Counted from the first letter of the stretch, positions 31,655-41,330 are shown. The stretch: DNA of 53,263 bases from Rhodobacteraceae bacterium F11138 (GCA_016521575.1 JAEKDP010000016.1:1-53263), one strand, 5' to 3'. Numbers and translations: made by a program. Notes: a model not told the origin generated them from the sequence alone.

Positions 31655-32956
31655 TCAAGTTATGCGATAGCCCAGCACCCGGGGCAGCCAGAGCGCGATT
31701 TCGGGAAAAGCCAGGATCAGACCTAACGCGACGGCCATGGCCAGCAGCAGCCAGCCCACCCATCGGAAAGTCGATTCCAGCGGAACGTTGGCGATCTTGG
31801 CGGTGACCATCAGGTTGACGGCGACCGGCGGCGTGAATTGCCCCATGGCGATATTGATCGCCATCACCACTCCGAACCAGACATAAGACCAGCCGAAGGT
31901 CTGCACGATGGGCACCAGAAGCGGCAGTGCGATCAGATAGATCGATACCCCGTCCAGCACCATCCCCGCCAGCAGCATGATAAACATCAGCAGCGCAAGG
32001 ACTACCCATTGGTTGTCGCTGACCGACAACAGGGCGCGGGTCGTGGCGTCAAAGGCACCCATGGTAGATCCGGCCCAGGCAAAAAGCCCCGCCAGCGACA
32101 GGATCAGCATAAGCACGCCCGAGATCTTGGCGCTTTCTGCCAGCACGTTGTAGACGTCGCGCCACCCCATGGTGCGGTAAAGAACCGTGCCCACCAACAG
32201 CCCGTAGAATACCGCTACCACAGCGGTTTCGGTCGGGGTGAACAGGCCCGACCGCAAGCCGCCCAGGATGATGACGGGGGCCATAAGCCCAGGCAACGCA
32301 CGGCGCAGGCTAGGCCAAAAGCGTGGCCGCACCGGCGATTCCTGCGCGCCGAAATCATGCTTGCGGCTCAGGATCAGCGTCGGCACCGCCACGGCGGCCC
32401 CCAGCAGGATGCCGGGGATCAGGCCCGCGGCGAACAGCGCCCGCAGGTCCATGCCCGGAATGACCACCGAATAGACGATCATCGCGATGGACGGCGGAAT
32501 CAGGATCGCGGTCGAGGCCGAGGCCGCGATCACGCTGGCAACAAAGGGCTTGGGATACCCCGCCTTCACCATCGAGGGAAGCATCACGGTCGCCACCGCC
32601 GCTGCGTCGGCGGGGCCGGAACCCGACATGCCGCCCATGATCATGCAGACCAGAATCGCCACCAGCGCCAGCCCGCCTCGGCGCGGACCGACCATTGTCT
32701 GCGCGAATTCCACCAGCCGCGCCGCCACGCCGGAACGTTCGAACACGGCACCGGTCAGAATGAACAACGGAATGGCAATCAGCGGGTATTTGGCAATCGC
32801 TGCATAGGTATTCGGACCGATCATCCCCATGGCGGCGGCGTCGAGCCCCAGGAACACGCCGATCACCCCGCCGATACCAAGCGCGACGGCGATGGGCGTA
32901 CCGATTATCATCAGGCTGACGAAGGCCAGCAGAAGCAGCAGGTTTGCGGTAATCAT
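31655..32956 (-). CDS. dctM: TRAP transporter large permease (DctM), second system
   Basis: A 433-residue polytopic membrane protein with DctM marks (IAIPLFILTGAVFERSGVA, MSGSGPADAAAVATVMLPSM, ILIPPS). The start ATG 32956 overlaps dctQ by 4 bp; an upstream extension of the frame lies inside dctQ and is rejected. With the adjacent dctQ and dctP it makes a full TRAP system, unlike the split first one. Confidence 0.94.
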   Translation of the reverse strand: MITANLLLLLAFVSLMIIGTPIAVALGIGGVIGVFLGLDAAAMGMIGPNTYAAIAKYPLIAIPLFILTGAVFERSGVAARLVEFAQTMVGPRRGGLALVAILVCMIMGGMSGSGPADAAAVATVMLPSMVKAGYPKPFVASVIAASASTAILIPPSIAMIVYSVVIPGMDLRALFAAGLIPGILLGAAVAVPTLILSRKHDFGAQESPVRPRFWPSLRRALPGLMAPVIILGGLRSGLFTPTETAVVAVFYGLLVGTVLYRTMGWRDVYNVLAESAKISGVLMLILSLAGLFAWAGSTMGAFDATTRALLSVSDNQWVVLALLMFIMLLAGMVLDGVSIYLIALPLLVPIVQTFGWSYVWFGVVMAINIAMGQFTPPVAVNLMVTAKIANVPLESTFRWVGWLLLAMAVALGLILAFPEIALWLPRVLGYRIT

Positions 32957-33489
32957 CTCGGCGCGCTCCGCCGCTTGATCAGGACCGCCCAGCCGCGCCC
33001 CAACACCCGCAACAGGATCGCGACACAGAGGATCGGCATCCAGATCGTGTAGATCCAGCTGGGATTGCCCAGACCAGGAGTCGTTTCCTCCCAGTACCAT
33101 TCCGAATAGGTGACGCGCGCGCCGTAATACAGCACCAGCGAAAACATCAGCGTCGTCGCCGCCAGCGTGATCATTTCGCACACCCAGTACAGCCTCGGCG
33201 GCAACCGGTCGAGCAGGAAGGTGATGCGGATATGCTGATTGCTCGCAAAGGCGGCCGAAGCGCCGACGAAGGTCATGAAGACCAGAAGAAACACCGAGTA
33301 CTCCTCGGTAAAGGCGAAGGACACATTGGTCGCATAGCGCACCACGACATTGCCGAAAGAGATCAGGCAGATCGCCGCCATGGCAATAGCGCCAAGCGCC
33401 TCTTCGATGCGCACCGGAACGATCGTGTGGGCGGTGTCCGGATCCCCGGGTTTCGCGTCTCCGGGTTCGCTGCCAGGCTCGGATGCCAT
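32953..33489 (-). CDS. dctQ: TRAP transporter small permease (DctQ), second system
   Basis: A 178-residue membrane protein. A charged N-terminal tail (about 30 residues) is followed by four hydrophobic segments; AFASNQHIRITFLLDRLPPR is the DctQ signature region. AGGAG lies 6 bases upstream of ATG 33489. It is separated from dctP by a 72-bp gap with a strong hairpin. Confidence 0.9.
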   Translation of the reverse strand: MASEPGSEPGDAKPGDPDTAHTIVPVRIEEALGAIAMAAICLISFGNVVVRYATNVSFAFTEEYSVFLLVFMTFVGASAAFASNQHIRITFLLDRLPPRLYWVCEMITLAATTLMFSLVLYYGARVTYSEWYWEETTPGLGNPSWIYTIWMPILCVAILLRVLGRGWAVLIKRRSAPR

Positions 33490-33524
33490 CGCGAGCTCCT
33501 AACTGTGGGACATCAAATTCGGAT

Positions 33525-33553
33525 GGAACCCGCGCTGCATTCGCGCGGGTCCC
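33525..33553 (-). terminator. Intercistronic hairpin between dctP and dctQ
   Basis: GGAACCCGCGC and GCGCGGGTCCC pair as an 11-bp GC-rich stem with one mismatch around a short loop, 9 bp after the dctP stop. No U-run follows on the minus strand. It probably works as a partial terminator or 3'-end stabiliser that allows more binding protein than permease to be made. Confidence 0.6.
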
Positions 33554-33561
33554 TTAAAGTA

Positions 33562-34587
33562 TCAGCGGTTCTTGATCGCCTCTTCGGCCTGGCTCACCAG
33601 ATCGACGCCGATCTTTTCTTTCCAGTCCTCATAGACACCGCGCGTCGCGTCGACGAATTTCTGGCGCTCTTCGTCGGTCAGCGTGATGACCTCGACGCCA
33701 AAGCCCTTGACCTCGTCGATCAAGCTGTTGTCACCCTCGGTCAGACCCTTGCGTGCGACCTCGATGCCATAAGCACCCGCGTCGATGGCGGCCTGCCGCA
33801 GGATTTCCTGGTCCTCGGGGGTGAAGCTGTTGAAGACGTCCGGGTTCACCGCAAAGATCAGCGGGTCGGCCACGTAACCCCACTGTGTCACATAGGTCTG
33901 GCCCAACTCGTGCATCTTCAGCACGGTATAGATGGTCAGGGGATTTTCCTGCCCGTCGACCGCGCCGGTGGTCAGCGCGGGCTGCGCATCTGCCCAACTC
34001 ATCTGGGTCGGATTGGCACCCAGAGCCGTGAACATGTCGTTATAGATCGGCGAGCCGACCACGCGAAGCTTCAGGCCCTTCATGTCGTCGGGCGTGCGGA
34101 TCGGCTGTTTCGAGTTGGTCACCTCACGGAACCCATTCTCGGCCCAAGCCAGCGGGATCGCGCCCTTGGACTCGACGATCTCGAACAGTTGCTCGCCCAC
34201 CGGGCCCTGCGTCAGCGAATCCAGCGCCGCGTAGTCGGGCATCAGGAAGGGCAGCGAGAACAGGTTCAGCTCGGTGATCTGCGGCGACCAGTTGATGGTC
34301 GATCCGACCGCCATGTCGATCACCCCCTGCCGCAGCGCGGTGAATTCACGAGTCTGGTCGCCTTGCACCAGCTGCACACCGGGATAGATTTTCAGGTTGA
34401 TCCGGCCATCGGTGCGCTCGGCGGTCAATTCAGCCCAGCGTTCGGCTGCAAGCCCCCAAGGAAAAGGCGCCGGAACCACGGTCGAGACGCGGTATTCATC
34501 CTTGTAGTTGTCCTGCGCCAGCGCCGGGGCAATCCCCAGCATGGCCACTGTCGCACCCGTGGCGATCAGAGTCTTCAGATTCATCAT
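33562..34587 (-). CDS. dctP: TRAP transporter substrate-binding protein (DctP), second system
   Basis: A 341-residue periplasmic binding protein with a Sec signal peptide (MMNLKTLIATGATVAMLGIA, cleavage near ALA-QD). It has the DctP pattern MKGLKLRVVGSPIYNDMFTALGANP, with the carboxylate-binding Arg, and TTGAVDGQENPLTIY. GGGAGAG precedes the start. The ligand is presumably the organic acid used by the TPP enzymes of this operon. Confidence 0.94.
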   Translation of the reverse strand: MMNLKTLIATGATVAMLGIAPALAQDNYKDEYRVSTVVPAPFPWGLAAERWAELTAERTDGRINLKIYPGVQLVQGDQTREFTALRQGVIDMAVGSTINWSPQITELNLFSLPFLMPDYAALDSLTQGPVGEQLFEIVESKGAIPLAWAENGFREVTNSKQPIRTPDDMKGLKLRVVGSPIYNDMFTALGANPTQMSWADAQPALTTGAVDGQENPLTIYTVLKMHELGQTYVTQWGYVADPLIFAVNPDVFNSFTPEDQEILRQAAIDAGAYGIEVARKGLTEGDNSLIDEVKGFGVEVITLTDEERQKFVDATRGVYEDWKEKIGVDLVSQAEEAIKNR

Positions 34588-34639
34588 GATCTACTCTCCC
34601 ATGTCTGATGAAAATCGGTGCCTCCCGACACCCTTGGAT

Positions 34640-35626
34640 TCAGGAAATGTCCTCCGGCTGCATCATCTTGTGTACTGCCGCCTCGATCCCCTCGGGGCTG
34701 ACGCGCGCCATGTCCTCCATCGTTGGCGCATAGGCGATCGGGATGCGCGGCGCACCCAGCCGCGCAACCGGAGCCTTTAGGCGAAAATGCAGCGCCTCGG
34801 CCACGCTCGCCGCGATCTCGGCACCGAATCCTGACACGGCGACAGCCTCGTGCACCACCAGCAGTCTCCCGGTCCTGCCGACCGACTCGAACACCGTGTC
34901 GCGATCCCAGGGCCAAAGCGTGCGCAGATCGAGCACCTCGGCCTCGATACCCGCGTCGGCCAGCGTCTCCGCCGCCTTCAGACAGCCATGTCGCATCCCC
35001 GACCAGGTGACGATGGTCACATCCCGCCCCTCGCGCGCGACGTCGGCCTTGCCCAAGGGTACGACATAATCGCCCTCGGGCACCTCGCCCTCCGTCGCCC
35101 AGAGGTTCTTGTGCTCCATGTAGACAACCGGATCGTCGCAGCGGATCGACGCCTTGAGCAGGCCAAGGTTGTCAGCCGGAGTCGCGGGCGCAACCACCAC
35201 CAAACCCGGAATATGCGTGTACCAGCTTTCCAGCGACTGCGAATGCTGCGCCGCAGACGAGCGCCACATGCCCACCGGCTCGCGCACCACCAGAGGCACC
35301 CGCATCTGTCCGCCGAACATGAACCGTGCCTTGGCCGCCTGGTTCACCAGCTCATCCACGGCACAAAGCGCGAAATCGGAAAACCGCATCTCGACGATAG
35401 GCCGCGTTCCGGTCATCGCCGCGCCCACGGCGGCACCCATGATGCAGGCCTCGGAAATCGGGGTATCTGCGATGCGGCCCTCGCCAAACATCTCCTGCAG
35501 GCCCTTGTATTGGCCGAAAACACCACCACGCCCCAGATCCTCGCCAAGGGCCCAGACCGACGCGTCGCGTTGCATTTCTTCCATCACGGCACGGCGGCCG
35601 GCTTCCAGGTAGGTCGACATCGTCAT
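34640..35626 (-). CDS. 2-oxoacid (acetoin/pyruvate) dehydrogenase E1 beta subunit
   Basis: A 328-residue transketolase-type protein: pyrimidine-binding domain with ALGEDLGRGGVFGQYKGL and PISEACIMGAAVGAA, then the C-terminal transketolase domain (VLDLRTLWPWDRDTV ... VVHEAVAVSGFGAEIA). Together with the alpha subunit it makes an E1 tetramer. The start ATG 35626 is one base after the alpha stop; an ATG at 35620 is also possible. No E2 (lipoyl acyltransferase) or E3 gene is in the operon, which is unusual. Confidence 0.92.
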   Translation of the reverse strand: MTMSTYLEAGRRAVMEEMQRDASVWALGEDLGRGGVFGQYKGLQEMFGEGRIADTPISEACIMGAAVGAAMTGTRPIVEMRFSDFALCAVDELVNQAAKARFMFGGQMRVPLVVREPVGMWRSSAAQHSQSLESWYTHIPGLVVVAPATPADNLGLLKASIRCDDPVVYMEHKNLWATEGEVPEGDYVVPLGKADVAREGRDVTIVTWSGMRHGCLKAAETLADAGIEAEVLDLRTLWPWDRDTVFESVGRTGRLLVVHEAVAVSGFGAEIAASVAEALHFRLKAPVARLGAPRIPIAYAPTMEDMARVSPEGIEAAVHKMMQPEDIS

Positions 35627-35627
35627 C

Positions 35628-36638
35628 TCAGAACGCCCTCTCGCTTGGGTCACCCACATCCTGTACATCGGTGAAGGCTCCTGCGGCCTCCGGCCAGCCG
35701 GTGTCGCGCGCCGTGCGCGCGATCTCGGCCATGCCCACGGCCTCGCTGCGGTGCAACGCGCTCAGTCGCGAATCCTCGATGCCCGCCACCTGCAGCGCCG
35801 CCTCGAGCCGTACAATGGGGTCGTTGCGCCGCCAATCCTCGACCTCCTGCGCGGGGCGATAGGCACCCGGATCGACTGAGGTATGCCCCGTCATCCGGTA
35901 TGTATGGCAGGTCAGGAACCGCGGCCCCTGCCCCGCCCGCACGGCGTCTATCGCCGCCCGCGCCGCCGAATCCACGGCCACCACGTCGTTCCCGTCCAGC
36001 TCGGCGGTCTCGATCCCCAGGCTTTCGGCCCGCGCCGCCGCTCCGGCCCCGCCGGTCATCTCGCGGGTTCGCGTGGTGGCCGAAAAGGTGTTGTCCTCGC
36101 AGACGAAAAGCACCGGCAGATCGAATATCCGCGCCCAGTTCAGCCCCTCCATGAACGGCCCCCGGTTCACCGCACCGTCACCGAAGATGCAGGTCACGAT
36201 CTGCCGCGACCCCTGCAGCTTGAGCGCATGGGCGGCCCCGGTGGCGATCGGAATATTCGCCCCGACCACGCCGTTTGCGCCCAGCATCCCAACCCCGAAA
36301 TCGGCAATGTGCATCGAACCGCCCTTGCCGCCACAGGTGCCATCTTTTCGCCCGAACAGCTCGCGCATCATGGCCAGCGGCTCGGCGCCCTTTGCCAGCG
36401 TGTGCCCATGGCCGCGATGGGTCGACAGCATCAGGTCCGCGGTCTCAAGGTTGCCGCAGACCCCCGCCGCCACCGCCTCCTGCCCGATCGAGGGATGAAT
36501 CGCGCCCAGAACCAGCCCCTCCTTCTGCCCCGCGATGGCCTCCTCCTCGAAGGCGCGGATGCGGTGCATCAGCCCCAACAGGTCCAGAAATCGCTCCCGA
36601 TCGAAATTGTCATGGCGTTGGCTTGGGCCTTCCGTCAT
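35628..36638 (-). CDS. 2-oxoacid (acetoin/pyruvate) dehydrogenase E1 alpha subunit
   Basis: A 336-residue E1 alpha. The TPP/Mg motif runs from GDG (153-155) to Asn183 (GDGAVNRGPFMEGLN ... CEDN). HRGHGHTLAKGA and GGKGGSMHIAD are shared with acetoin and pyruvate dehydrogenases, and the phospho-loop region TYRMTGHTSVDPG is present. It is closest in look to AcoA-type proteins. It follows the IclR gene by 3 bp. Confidence 0.93.
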   Translation of the reverse strand: MTEGPSQRHDNFDRERFLDLLGLMHRIRAFEEEAIAGQKEGLVLGAIHPSIGQEAVAAGVCGNLETADLMLSTHRGHGHTLAKGAEPLAMMRELFGRKDGTCGGKGGSMHIADFGVGMLGANGVVGANIPIATGAAHALKLQGSRQIVTCIFGDGAVNRGPFMEGLNWARIFDLPVLFVCEDNTFSATTRTREMTGGAGAAARAESLGIETAELDGNDVVAVDSAARAAIDAVRAGQGPRFLTCHTYRMTGHTSVDPGAYRPAQEVEDWRRNDPIVRLEAALQVAGIEDSRLSALHRSEAVGMAEIARTARDTGWPEAAGAFTDVQDVGDPSERAF

Positions 36639-36641
36639 GGT

Positions 36642-37454
36642 CTAGTCCTCATCATTCACTTCCAGTGTACGCGCTTCGTGCGCGCGGTGGCGGTCGATCA
36701 TCGGCCCCATATCGGCTGCCTCGGCCTTCAGCAGGGCGGCAAGTTCCTCAAGCCTGGGCGGGGCAACCCGCTCGCGGATCGCCGCAACCGACAAAGCCGC
36801 GACCACCCGGCCATTCCCGTCGATCACCGGCACACCCACGGCATTCATCGCGCTGACGATAAGCCCGTCATTCACGGCAAATCCCCGCGCCCGCGCCCGC
36901 AAGACCATCTCGCACAGCGCCTCGTCACCAAACGCCGCGAAGGGCCGCCGCGCCTCTCGCGTGCTGGCGACGATCCGCTTGATCTCGGCCTCGGGCTCGA
37001 AGGCCAGCAAAGCCAGCGCGCCAGCGCCAACCCCCAACGGTCGGCTGTCGCCCACCGAAAGCGTCAGCGTGCGGATCGGATAGGCCCCGGTCTGGCGATC
37101 CACGCAATGCGCCTGATCCCCGTCCCGCAGCGACAGAAAGATCGTATCGTCGGTCCTGTCCGCCAGACGCGCCAGCGCCGGGCGGGCCAGTTCGATGATG
37201 TGAAACCGCCGCGCCGCTCTGCCCAGATTGAACAAGCAATACCCCAACCGGTAGTACTTGCCCAACGCATCGGTCTCGACATAGCCGACGTCGATCAACG
37301 CCCGCAAAAGCCGTGAAGCGGTCGACTTGCCAAGACCGATGGCAACGGCCACGTCCGACAGGCGCATACCGTCGGAATCGGCCTCCGACAGCACCTTCAG
37401 CACCATCGCGGCGCGTCCGATCGTTTTCACGGATGCAACGCCAGTGTCCGGCAA
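36642..37454 (-). CDS. IclR-family regulator of the TPP-TRAP operon
   Basis: A regulator of about 270 residues. The winged helix reads LSDVAVAIGLGKSTASRLLRALIDVGYVE and is followed by the IclR effector domain (DSRPLGVGAGALALLAF; GFAVNDGLIVSAMNAVGVPV). No ATG is available: an AGGGAGGA site followed by TTTT and TTG at 37454 gives the best start, against another TTG at 37469 lacking such a site. As the first gene of the operon it is probably autoregulated. Confidence 0.87.
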   Translation of the reverse strand: MPDTGVASVKTIGRAAMVLKVLSEADSDGMRLSDVAVAIGLGKSTASRLLRALIDVGYVETDALGKYYRLGYCLFNLGRAARRFHIIELARPALARLADRTDDTIFLSLRDGDQAHCVDRQTGAYPIRTLTLSVGDSRPLGVGAGALALLAFEPEAEIKRIVASTREARRPFAAFGDEALCEMVLRARARGFAVNDGLIVSAMNAVGVPVIDGNGRVVAALSVAAIRERVAPPRLEELAALLKAEAADMGPMIDRHRAHEARTLEVNDED

Positions 37455-37467
37455 AAAATCCTCCCTC

Positions 37468-37490
37468 AAACGGATCGAATGAAACCGTTT
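37468..37490. promoter_or_regulatory. Candidate IclR operator
   Basis: AAACGG (37468-37473) and CCGTTT (37485-37490) form an inverted repeat directly upstream of the IclR ribosome site. IclR proteins often bind such dyads over their own promoter. Only the 6-bp arms are perfect; assigned by eye. Confidence 0.42.
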
Positions 37491-37682
37491 ATACCGCTAG
37501 GTGATACCGATTTATCCGAGAAATGAAACAAAATTTGTCAAATGATCCACGTCGGGGCACAGATTTCTCGATGCGGCAGGCCCCATGGCCATCGTGAAAA
37601 TCCACGATAGTAGTAGTTCCGTGGGGATTGCCAACTTGTTTGCGGTGCGGCGCTTGGTTAGGCGTTGGGTATGAATATACCA

Positions 37683-38402
37683 GGCATTGCCAAGTTATCT
37701 GACGTGGATTGTGATATGGGTGAGACCGCGCTTTTAGACCGATGTTTCGACTGCATATCCGTTCCACAGGTTGAATGCGTCAGCTCTGGCGTGGCGGTAG
37801 GAAAGAGCGGAAAGGCGATAGCGACGGGGGCGGAAGATCGTGCTGACCTGATCGTGGGCCGCGAGAAACCGTTGTGCCTGGCGCGGTGACTTGAACCGGC
37901 CCATGATCTTTTCCCGTTTCCGCGTTGGCCGATGTGACCCTTCGATCCGATTGTTGAGGCCCTTGTGTGCTCGATGGTCAGCGCCAGGCGCGATGGCCTG
38001 GATCGGCTTGGTATAACTGCGGAGCTTGTCGGTGATCACGACACGCGGATTGCCATAGGCGGCGACCAAACGGGCGAAAAATCGCTTCGCGGCTTTGGCG
38101 TTGCGGCGGGGCTGAATGAGAATGTCGAGAACGTTTCCGTTGGCATCAATGGCCCGCCACAGCCAGTGTTTCACGCCGTTGATCGGGACGACGACCTCGT
38201 CCATATGCCATTTGTCGGCTGGCCGGGGTCGATCGCGCTGGATACAAGCCGCGAACTGGGGACCGAACCGGTTCACCCAGAGGCGGATGGCCTCGCGGTT
38301 GACGACGACACCGCGCTCGGCGAGCAAGTCCTCGACATCGGCCGTGCTCAGCCCAAACCGATGGTAGGCCCAGACGGCATAGGAGATGATCTCGCGGGGG
38401 AA
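37683..38402 (-). mobile_element. IS6-family element, cut at its 5' end
   Basis: The left end carries GGCATTGCCAAGTT, which matches the ends of two other IS6 relics in the window (GGCATTGTCAGGT at 42011 and 51448, read inward). The right end is missing, replaced at 38403 by an IS5 terminal repeat. A second similar sequence (GGGATTGCCAACTT) about 60 bp to the left may be the end of another lost copy. Confidence 0.75.
37734..38402 (-). pseudogene. IS6-family transposase lacking its first codons
   Basis: The frame from 38402 reads FPREIISYAVWAYHRFGLS, the normal IS6 N-terminus minus about ten residues, and continues through the DDE core: WHMDEVVV, VITDKLRSY and the Glu in NNRIEGSHRPTRKRE. The stop at 37734 looks natural. 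The catalytic core is intact, but no start codon or promoter of its own remains; an internal TTG could give a 197-residue product. Loss of the 5' end coincides exactly with the IS5 boundary. Confidence 0.85.
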
Positions 38403-39452
38403 GGCTTTGTTGCATAAATCGCTTCAGGGATTCACTGTGTGAATCCAGCATGATAGCTGGGCGACATGAGCAGTTGGGCCCCTACGAAGTACAAGACCAG
38501 GAACTGGCCTTCGTACAACACAGCGCTGAAGCAACGCGGATCGCTGTCGATTTGGTTTGATCCGGAGATGACCTGGACGCCGCCGCCAACGGGCAAGCGT
38601 GGGCGACAGCAAGAGTTCAGCGACGCGGCCATCCAGACCTGTCTGACGCTAAAAGTGCTATTTGGCTTGCCGCTGCGGCAAACCACGGGTTTCGTCGAAA
38701 GCCTGTTGCGGTTGGTTGGGTTGGACTGGGCAGTGCCCGATTTCAGCACCCTTTGCCGCCGTCAAAAGACACTGCACGTGAGCCTGTCGTATCGCGGTGC
38801 CACCGGCCCTCTGAACCTGCTCATCGACAGTACGGGCATCAAATCCGAGGGTGAAGGGGAATGGAACGCGCGCAAGCATGGCTGCCCCAAACGGCGCATA
38901 TGGCGCAAGATACATATAGGGATCGACGAGGAAATGCTGGAGGTGCGTGCAGTCGAGGTCACCACCAGCAATGTCGGTGACGCCCCCATGCTCCCAGAAT
39001 TACTCAACCAGATCCCGCCTGATCAGAACATCGGATCAGTGACCGCAGATGGGGCCTATGACACGCGCAAATGCCATGACGCGATTGCCGCCCGAAATGC
39101 CCACGCCGTCATACCCCCGCGCAAGAACGCCAAACCGTGGAAGCCCACGAGCGCCGGGGCCGTCACCCGAAACGAGGCGGTCCGTGCATCCCGCTATCTT
39201 GGCAAGGCATTGTGGCGACGTTGGAGCGGATACCACCGCCGAAGTCGCGTCGAGACCAAGATGAACTGCATCAAGCTTCTCGGCCAATCCCTGATGTCGA
39301 GAGACTTCGACCGGCAGGTCGCAGAAATCCAGGTCCGCATCGCCGTCCTGAACCGCTACACCGCTCTTGGCATACCCGTCACAGAGGCCGTAGGATAAAT
39401 CCGTCCGGGGAAAGGGGAACTCCGGACTTCAGATGATTTGTGCAACAAAGCC
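38403..39452 (+). mobile_element. Complete IS5-family insertion sequence
   Basis: About 1050 bp with 18-bp terminal inverted repeats, GGCTTTGTTGCATAAATC on the left and GGCTTTGTTGCACAAATC (reverse complement) on the right, differing at one base. It encodes one intact transposase. The flanks are different IS remnants (IS6 left, IS110 right) with no target duplication visible, so this copy sits at a recombination or deletion junction. Confidence 0.9.
38466..39398 (+). CDS. IS5-family transposase
   Basis: A 310-residue transposase, apparently full length. The DDE residues are in LLIDSTGIK, TADGAYDTR and RSRVETKM. The N-terminal DUF4096-like/HTH region (FSDAAIQTCLTLKVLFGLPLRQTTGFV) is typical of the IS903/IS5 subgroup. 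It lies inside matched terminal repeats, so it may be active. Confidence 0.94.
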   Translation: MSSWAPTKYKTRNWPSYNTALKQRGSLSIWFDPEMTWTPPPTGKRGRQQEFSDAAIQTCLTLKVLFGLPLRQTTGFVESLLRLVGLDWAVPDFSTLCRRQKTLHVSLSYRGATGPLNLLIDSTGIKSEGEGEWNARKHGCPKRRIWRKIHIGIDEEMLEVRAVEVTTSNVGDAPMLPELLNQIPPDQNIGSVTADGAYDTRKCHDAIAARNAHAVIPPRKNAKPWKPTSAGAVTRNEAVRASRYLGKALWRRWSGYHRRSRVETKMNCIKLLGQSLMSRDFDRQVAEIQVRIAVLNRYTALGIPVTEAVG

Positions 39453-40520
39453 GTTTGAGGCGACCGGCAATTATCACCGTGCTTTGGCTCATCATCTCGG
39501 CCAGGCCGGTTTCGACCTGAAGCTTGTCTCTTCCGTTGGCTTGGCCCGAACGCGCGAGGCTCTGCACAACAGCTGGGACAAGAATGATCCCAAGGACGCC
39601 CAGGTCATTCTGCACATGATGGAGATCGGGGCCGTACAGTTCTTCCATGATCCGCTCGTGACCGGGACCGCGGACATCCAGGAGCTCTCCAAAACCCACG
39701 AGATCGTTTCGCGCTCGAAGACCGAGCTGTGGCACCGCATCCTGACGCATTACCTACCGCTGTACTTTCCCGAGGCCGAGCGATTTCACCGAAGCTCGCG
39801 GACCGATTGGTTCCTGGCGTTCCTCGAGAAGTATCCATCGCCACATATGATCACGGTCATGAGCCAGGAGGCTTTCATAGCTGATGCTGGGAGGTCGTTG
39901 GCCGCAAGGTTTCCAAAAAGCGCCTGCTTTCAGGTATTTACGCCACTGCGATCAGTTCAGTCGGACTGCCAGTGCATTCCGACTCCGATGCCATCCGCAT
40001 GTTCCGCATGGTACTGGCCGAAGGTCGCAGCCTGATCCGACAGCGGGATGTGATTGAGGCACGGGCCGTCGAGTTGCTGTCGAATCTGCCCGACTATCAG
40101 CTGCTGACGACCATTCCCGGGATCGGCCCGATCAACGCCATGACCATCCTGGCCGAGGCCGGTGACCTGCGTCGGTTTCGCCATCACCGGCAGTTCCTGA
40201 AGTTCTGCGGAATGGACCTCGCCACGATGCAGTCCGGCATGTTCCGTGGCCAAAGCCGCATCTCGAAGTATGGCAATGCCCGATTGCGGCGCACACTCTG
40301 GATGGCCGGCCAAACCGCCGTTCTCAAGCGGACCAACAGCTTCCGGGACAAGTTCGAACGCTACATCTCGAAAGATCGACACAACGCCCATCTGCGCCGC
40401 AAGGCCTACACCGCGATCGCGGCCAAGATGGCGCGCACCGTACACGCCGTGGTCAAACATGGCGCACCCTATCGCCCCTTCTTCGAGGGGGTGAGCCCAG
40501 GCGGAAGGACCTCTCTCTGA
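39453..40520 (+). pseudogene. IS110-family transposase, 5'-truncated and frameshifted
   Basis: The first segment (FEATGNYHRALAHHLGQAGF ... NSWDKNDPKDAQVI) is the DEDD domain without its first ~70 residues and first catalytic Asp, lost at the IS5 boundary. Near 39887 the frame shifts: the sequence continues as WEVVGRKVSKKRLLSGIY in another frame. The C-terminal transposase 20 domain follows (TTIPGIGPINAMTILAEAGD ... FCGMDLATMQSG), ending at 40520. Not functional. Confidence 0.9.
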
Positions 40521-40754
40521 TGAGCCGTGGAGGCAGATTGCTGACCTCGTAGATAATGTTCGGGCCTTCTGCTTGGGATTTGGGATCTCGTATTAAGGAC
40601 GGTGAGGGCCGCCAGCGCGCGTACCCTGTGTTTGCTATGGAAGAGATCATTTCTTGACGGCAGAGCCCGTCTGGGCAAACGTAACAGGGCATCCGGTGCT
40701 CCGGATGTCCCATGACCTGCTGACCTAAGCAGCCAGATTTTCCCGACATAGGAC

Positions 40755-41330
40755 GTTGTCGCTGACGATGCTGGACGGTTTGCCATAGAGCCGGACCAGC
40801 GCGTCCAGCTCCCGCGCCACACGGGCGCCTGAGATGCTGATGTCGGCCATCAGGCACAGGTTCTCGCGGCAGCAATCATCTTTCACGGCCAGAATGCGGA
40901 ACCTGCGCGATGCCCCGAACGTGTCGGACAGGAAGTCCAGAGACCAACGTTCGCCCGGTATCAGCGCCTCTGGCATCGGCGTCCGCGAACCTTTGGCGCG
41001 CTTGCGGCCCCGGCGACGCTTCACGGACAGCTTCTCCTCTGTATAAAGCCGATACAACTTCTTGTGGTTCATGCTCATTCCCATGCGCTCCAGCATCACG
41101 CCGATAGCCGAACCGACGCCGCTGGGCTGCGACGGCCTTCATCTCCTTGCGTATCTCAGGGTTATCCGGCGGGCGTTCACGCCGGACCGTCTTCGGATCG
41201 ACACCCCCTCTCATGGTTTGCAGGCAAACCACTGCCGGGCAGTGGACCAGTCGGCAGGCCCGGCGCTGGGAGATATCATGATCCCGCATCGCGCGACGCG
41301 CTGCCTCTCGCCGCTCATTCGGCGTCGTCA
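40755..41330 (-). pseudogene. IS3-family orfB (integrase), frameshifted and truncated
   Basis: The N-terminal part reads SQRRACRLVHCPA and PEIRKEMKAVAAQRRRFGYRR, then the frame shifts near 41103. It resumes as VMLERMGMSMNHKKLYRLYTEEKL and GERWSLDFLSDTFGASRRFR, the rve domain start with its first Asp. It ends abruptly after GKPSSIVSDN, where the second catalytic Asp stands; the rest, including the catalytic Glu, is gone. Confidence 0.88.

Noticed and set aside
31838-33052. Plus-strand open frame of about 404 codons opposite dctM
   Set aside because: Extreme His/Gln/Arg content from reading the complement of a hydrophobic membrane protein gene.
33232-34608. Plus-strand open frame of about 458 codons opposite dctP/dctQ
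   Set aside because: Antisense to the well-supported dctP and dctQ genes; no ribosome site and no recognisable protein features.
35883-37316. Plus-strand open frame of about 477 codons opposite E1 alpha and IclR
   Set aside because: Spans two genes on the other strand; composition is that of an antisense shadow.
40688-40712. Inverted repeat GGGCATCCGG / CCGGATGTCCC
   Set aside because: A good hairpin, but it lies in IS debris between the IS110 and IS3 remnants with no adjacent transcript or T-run; no function can be supported.
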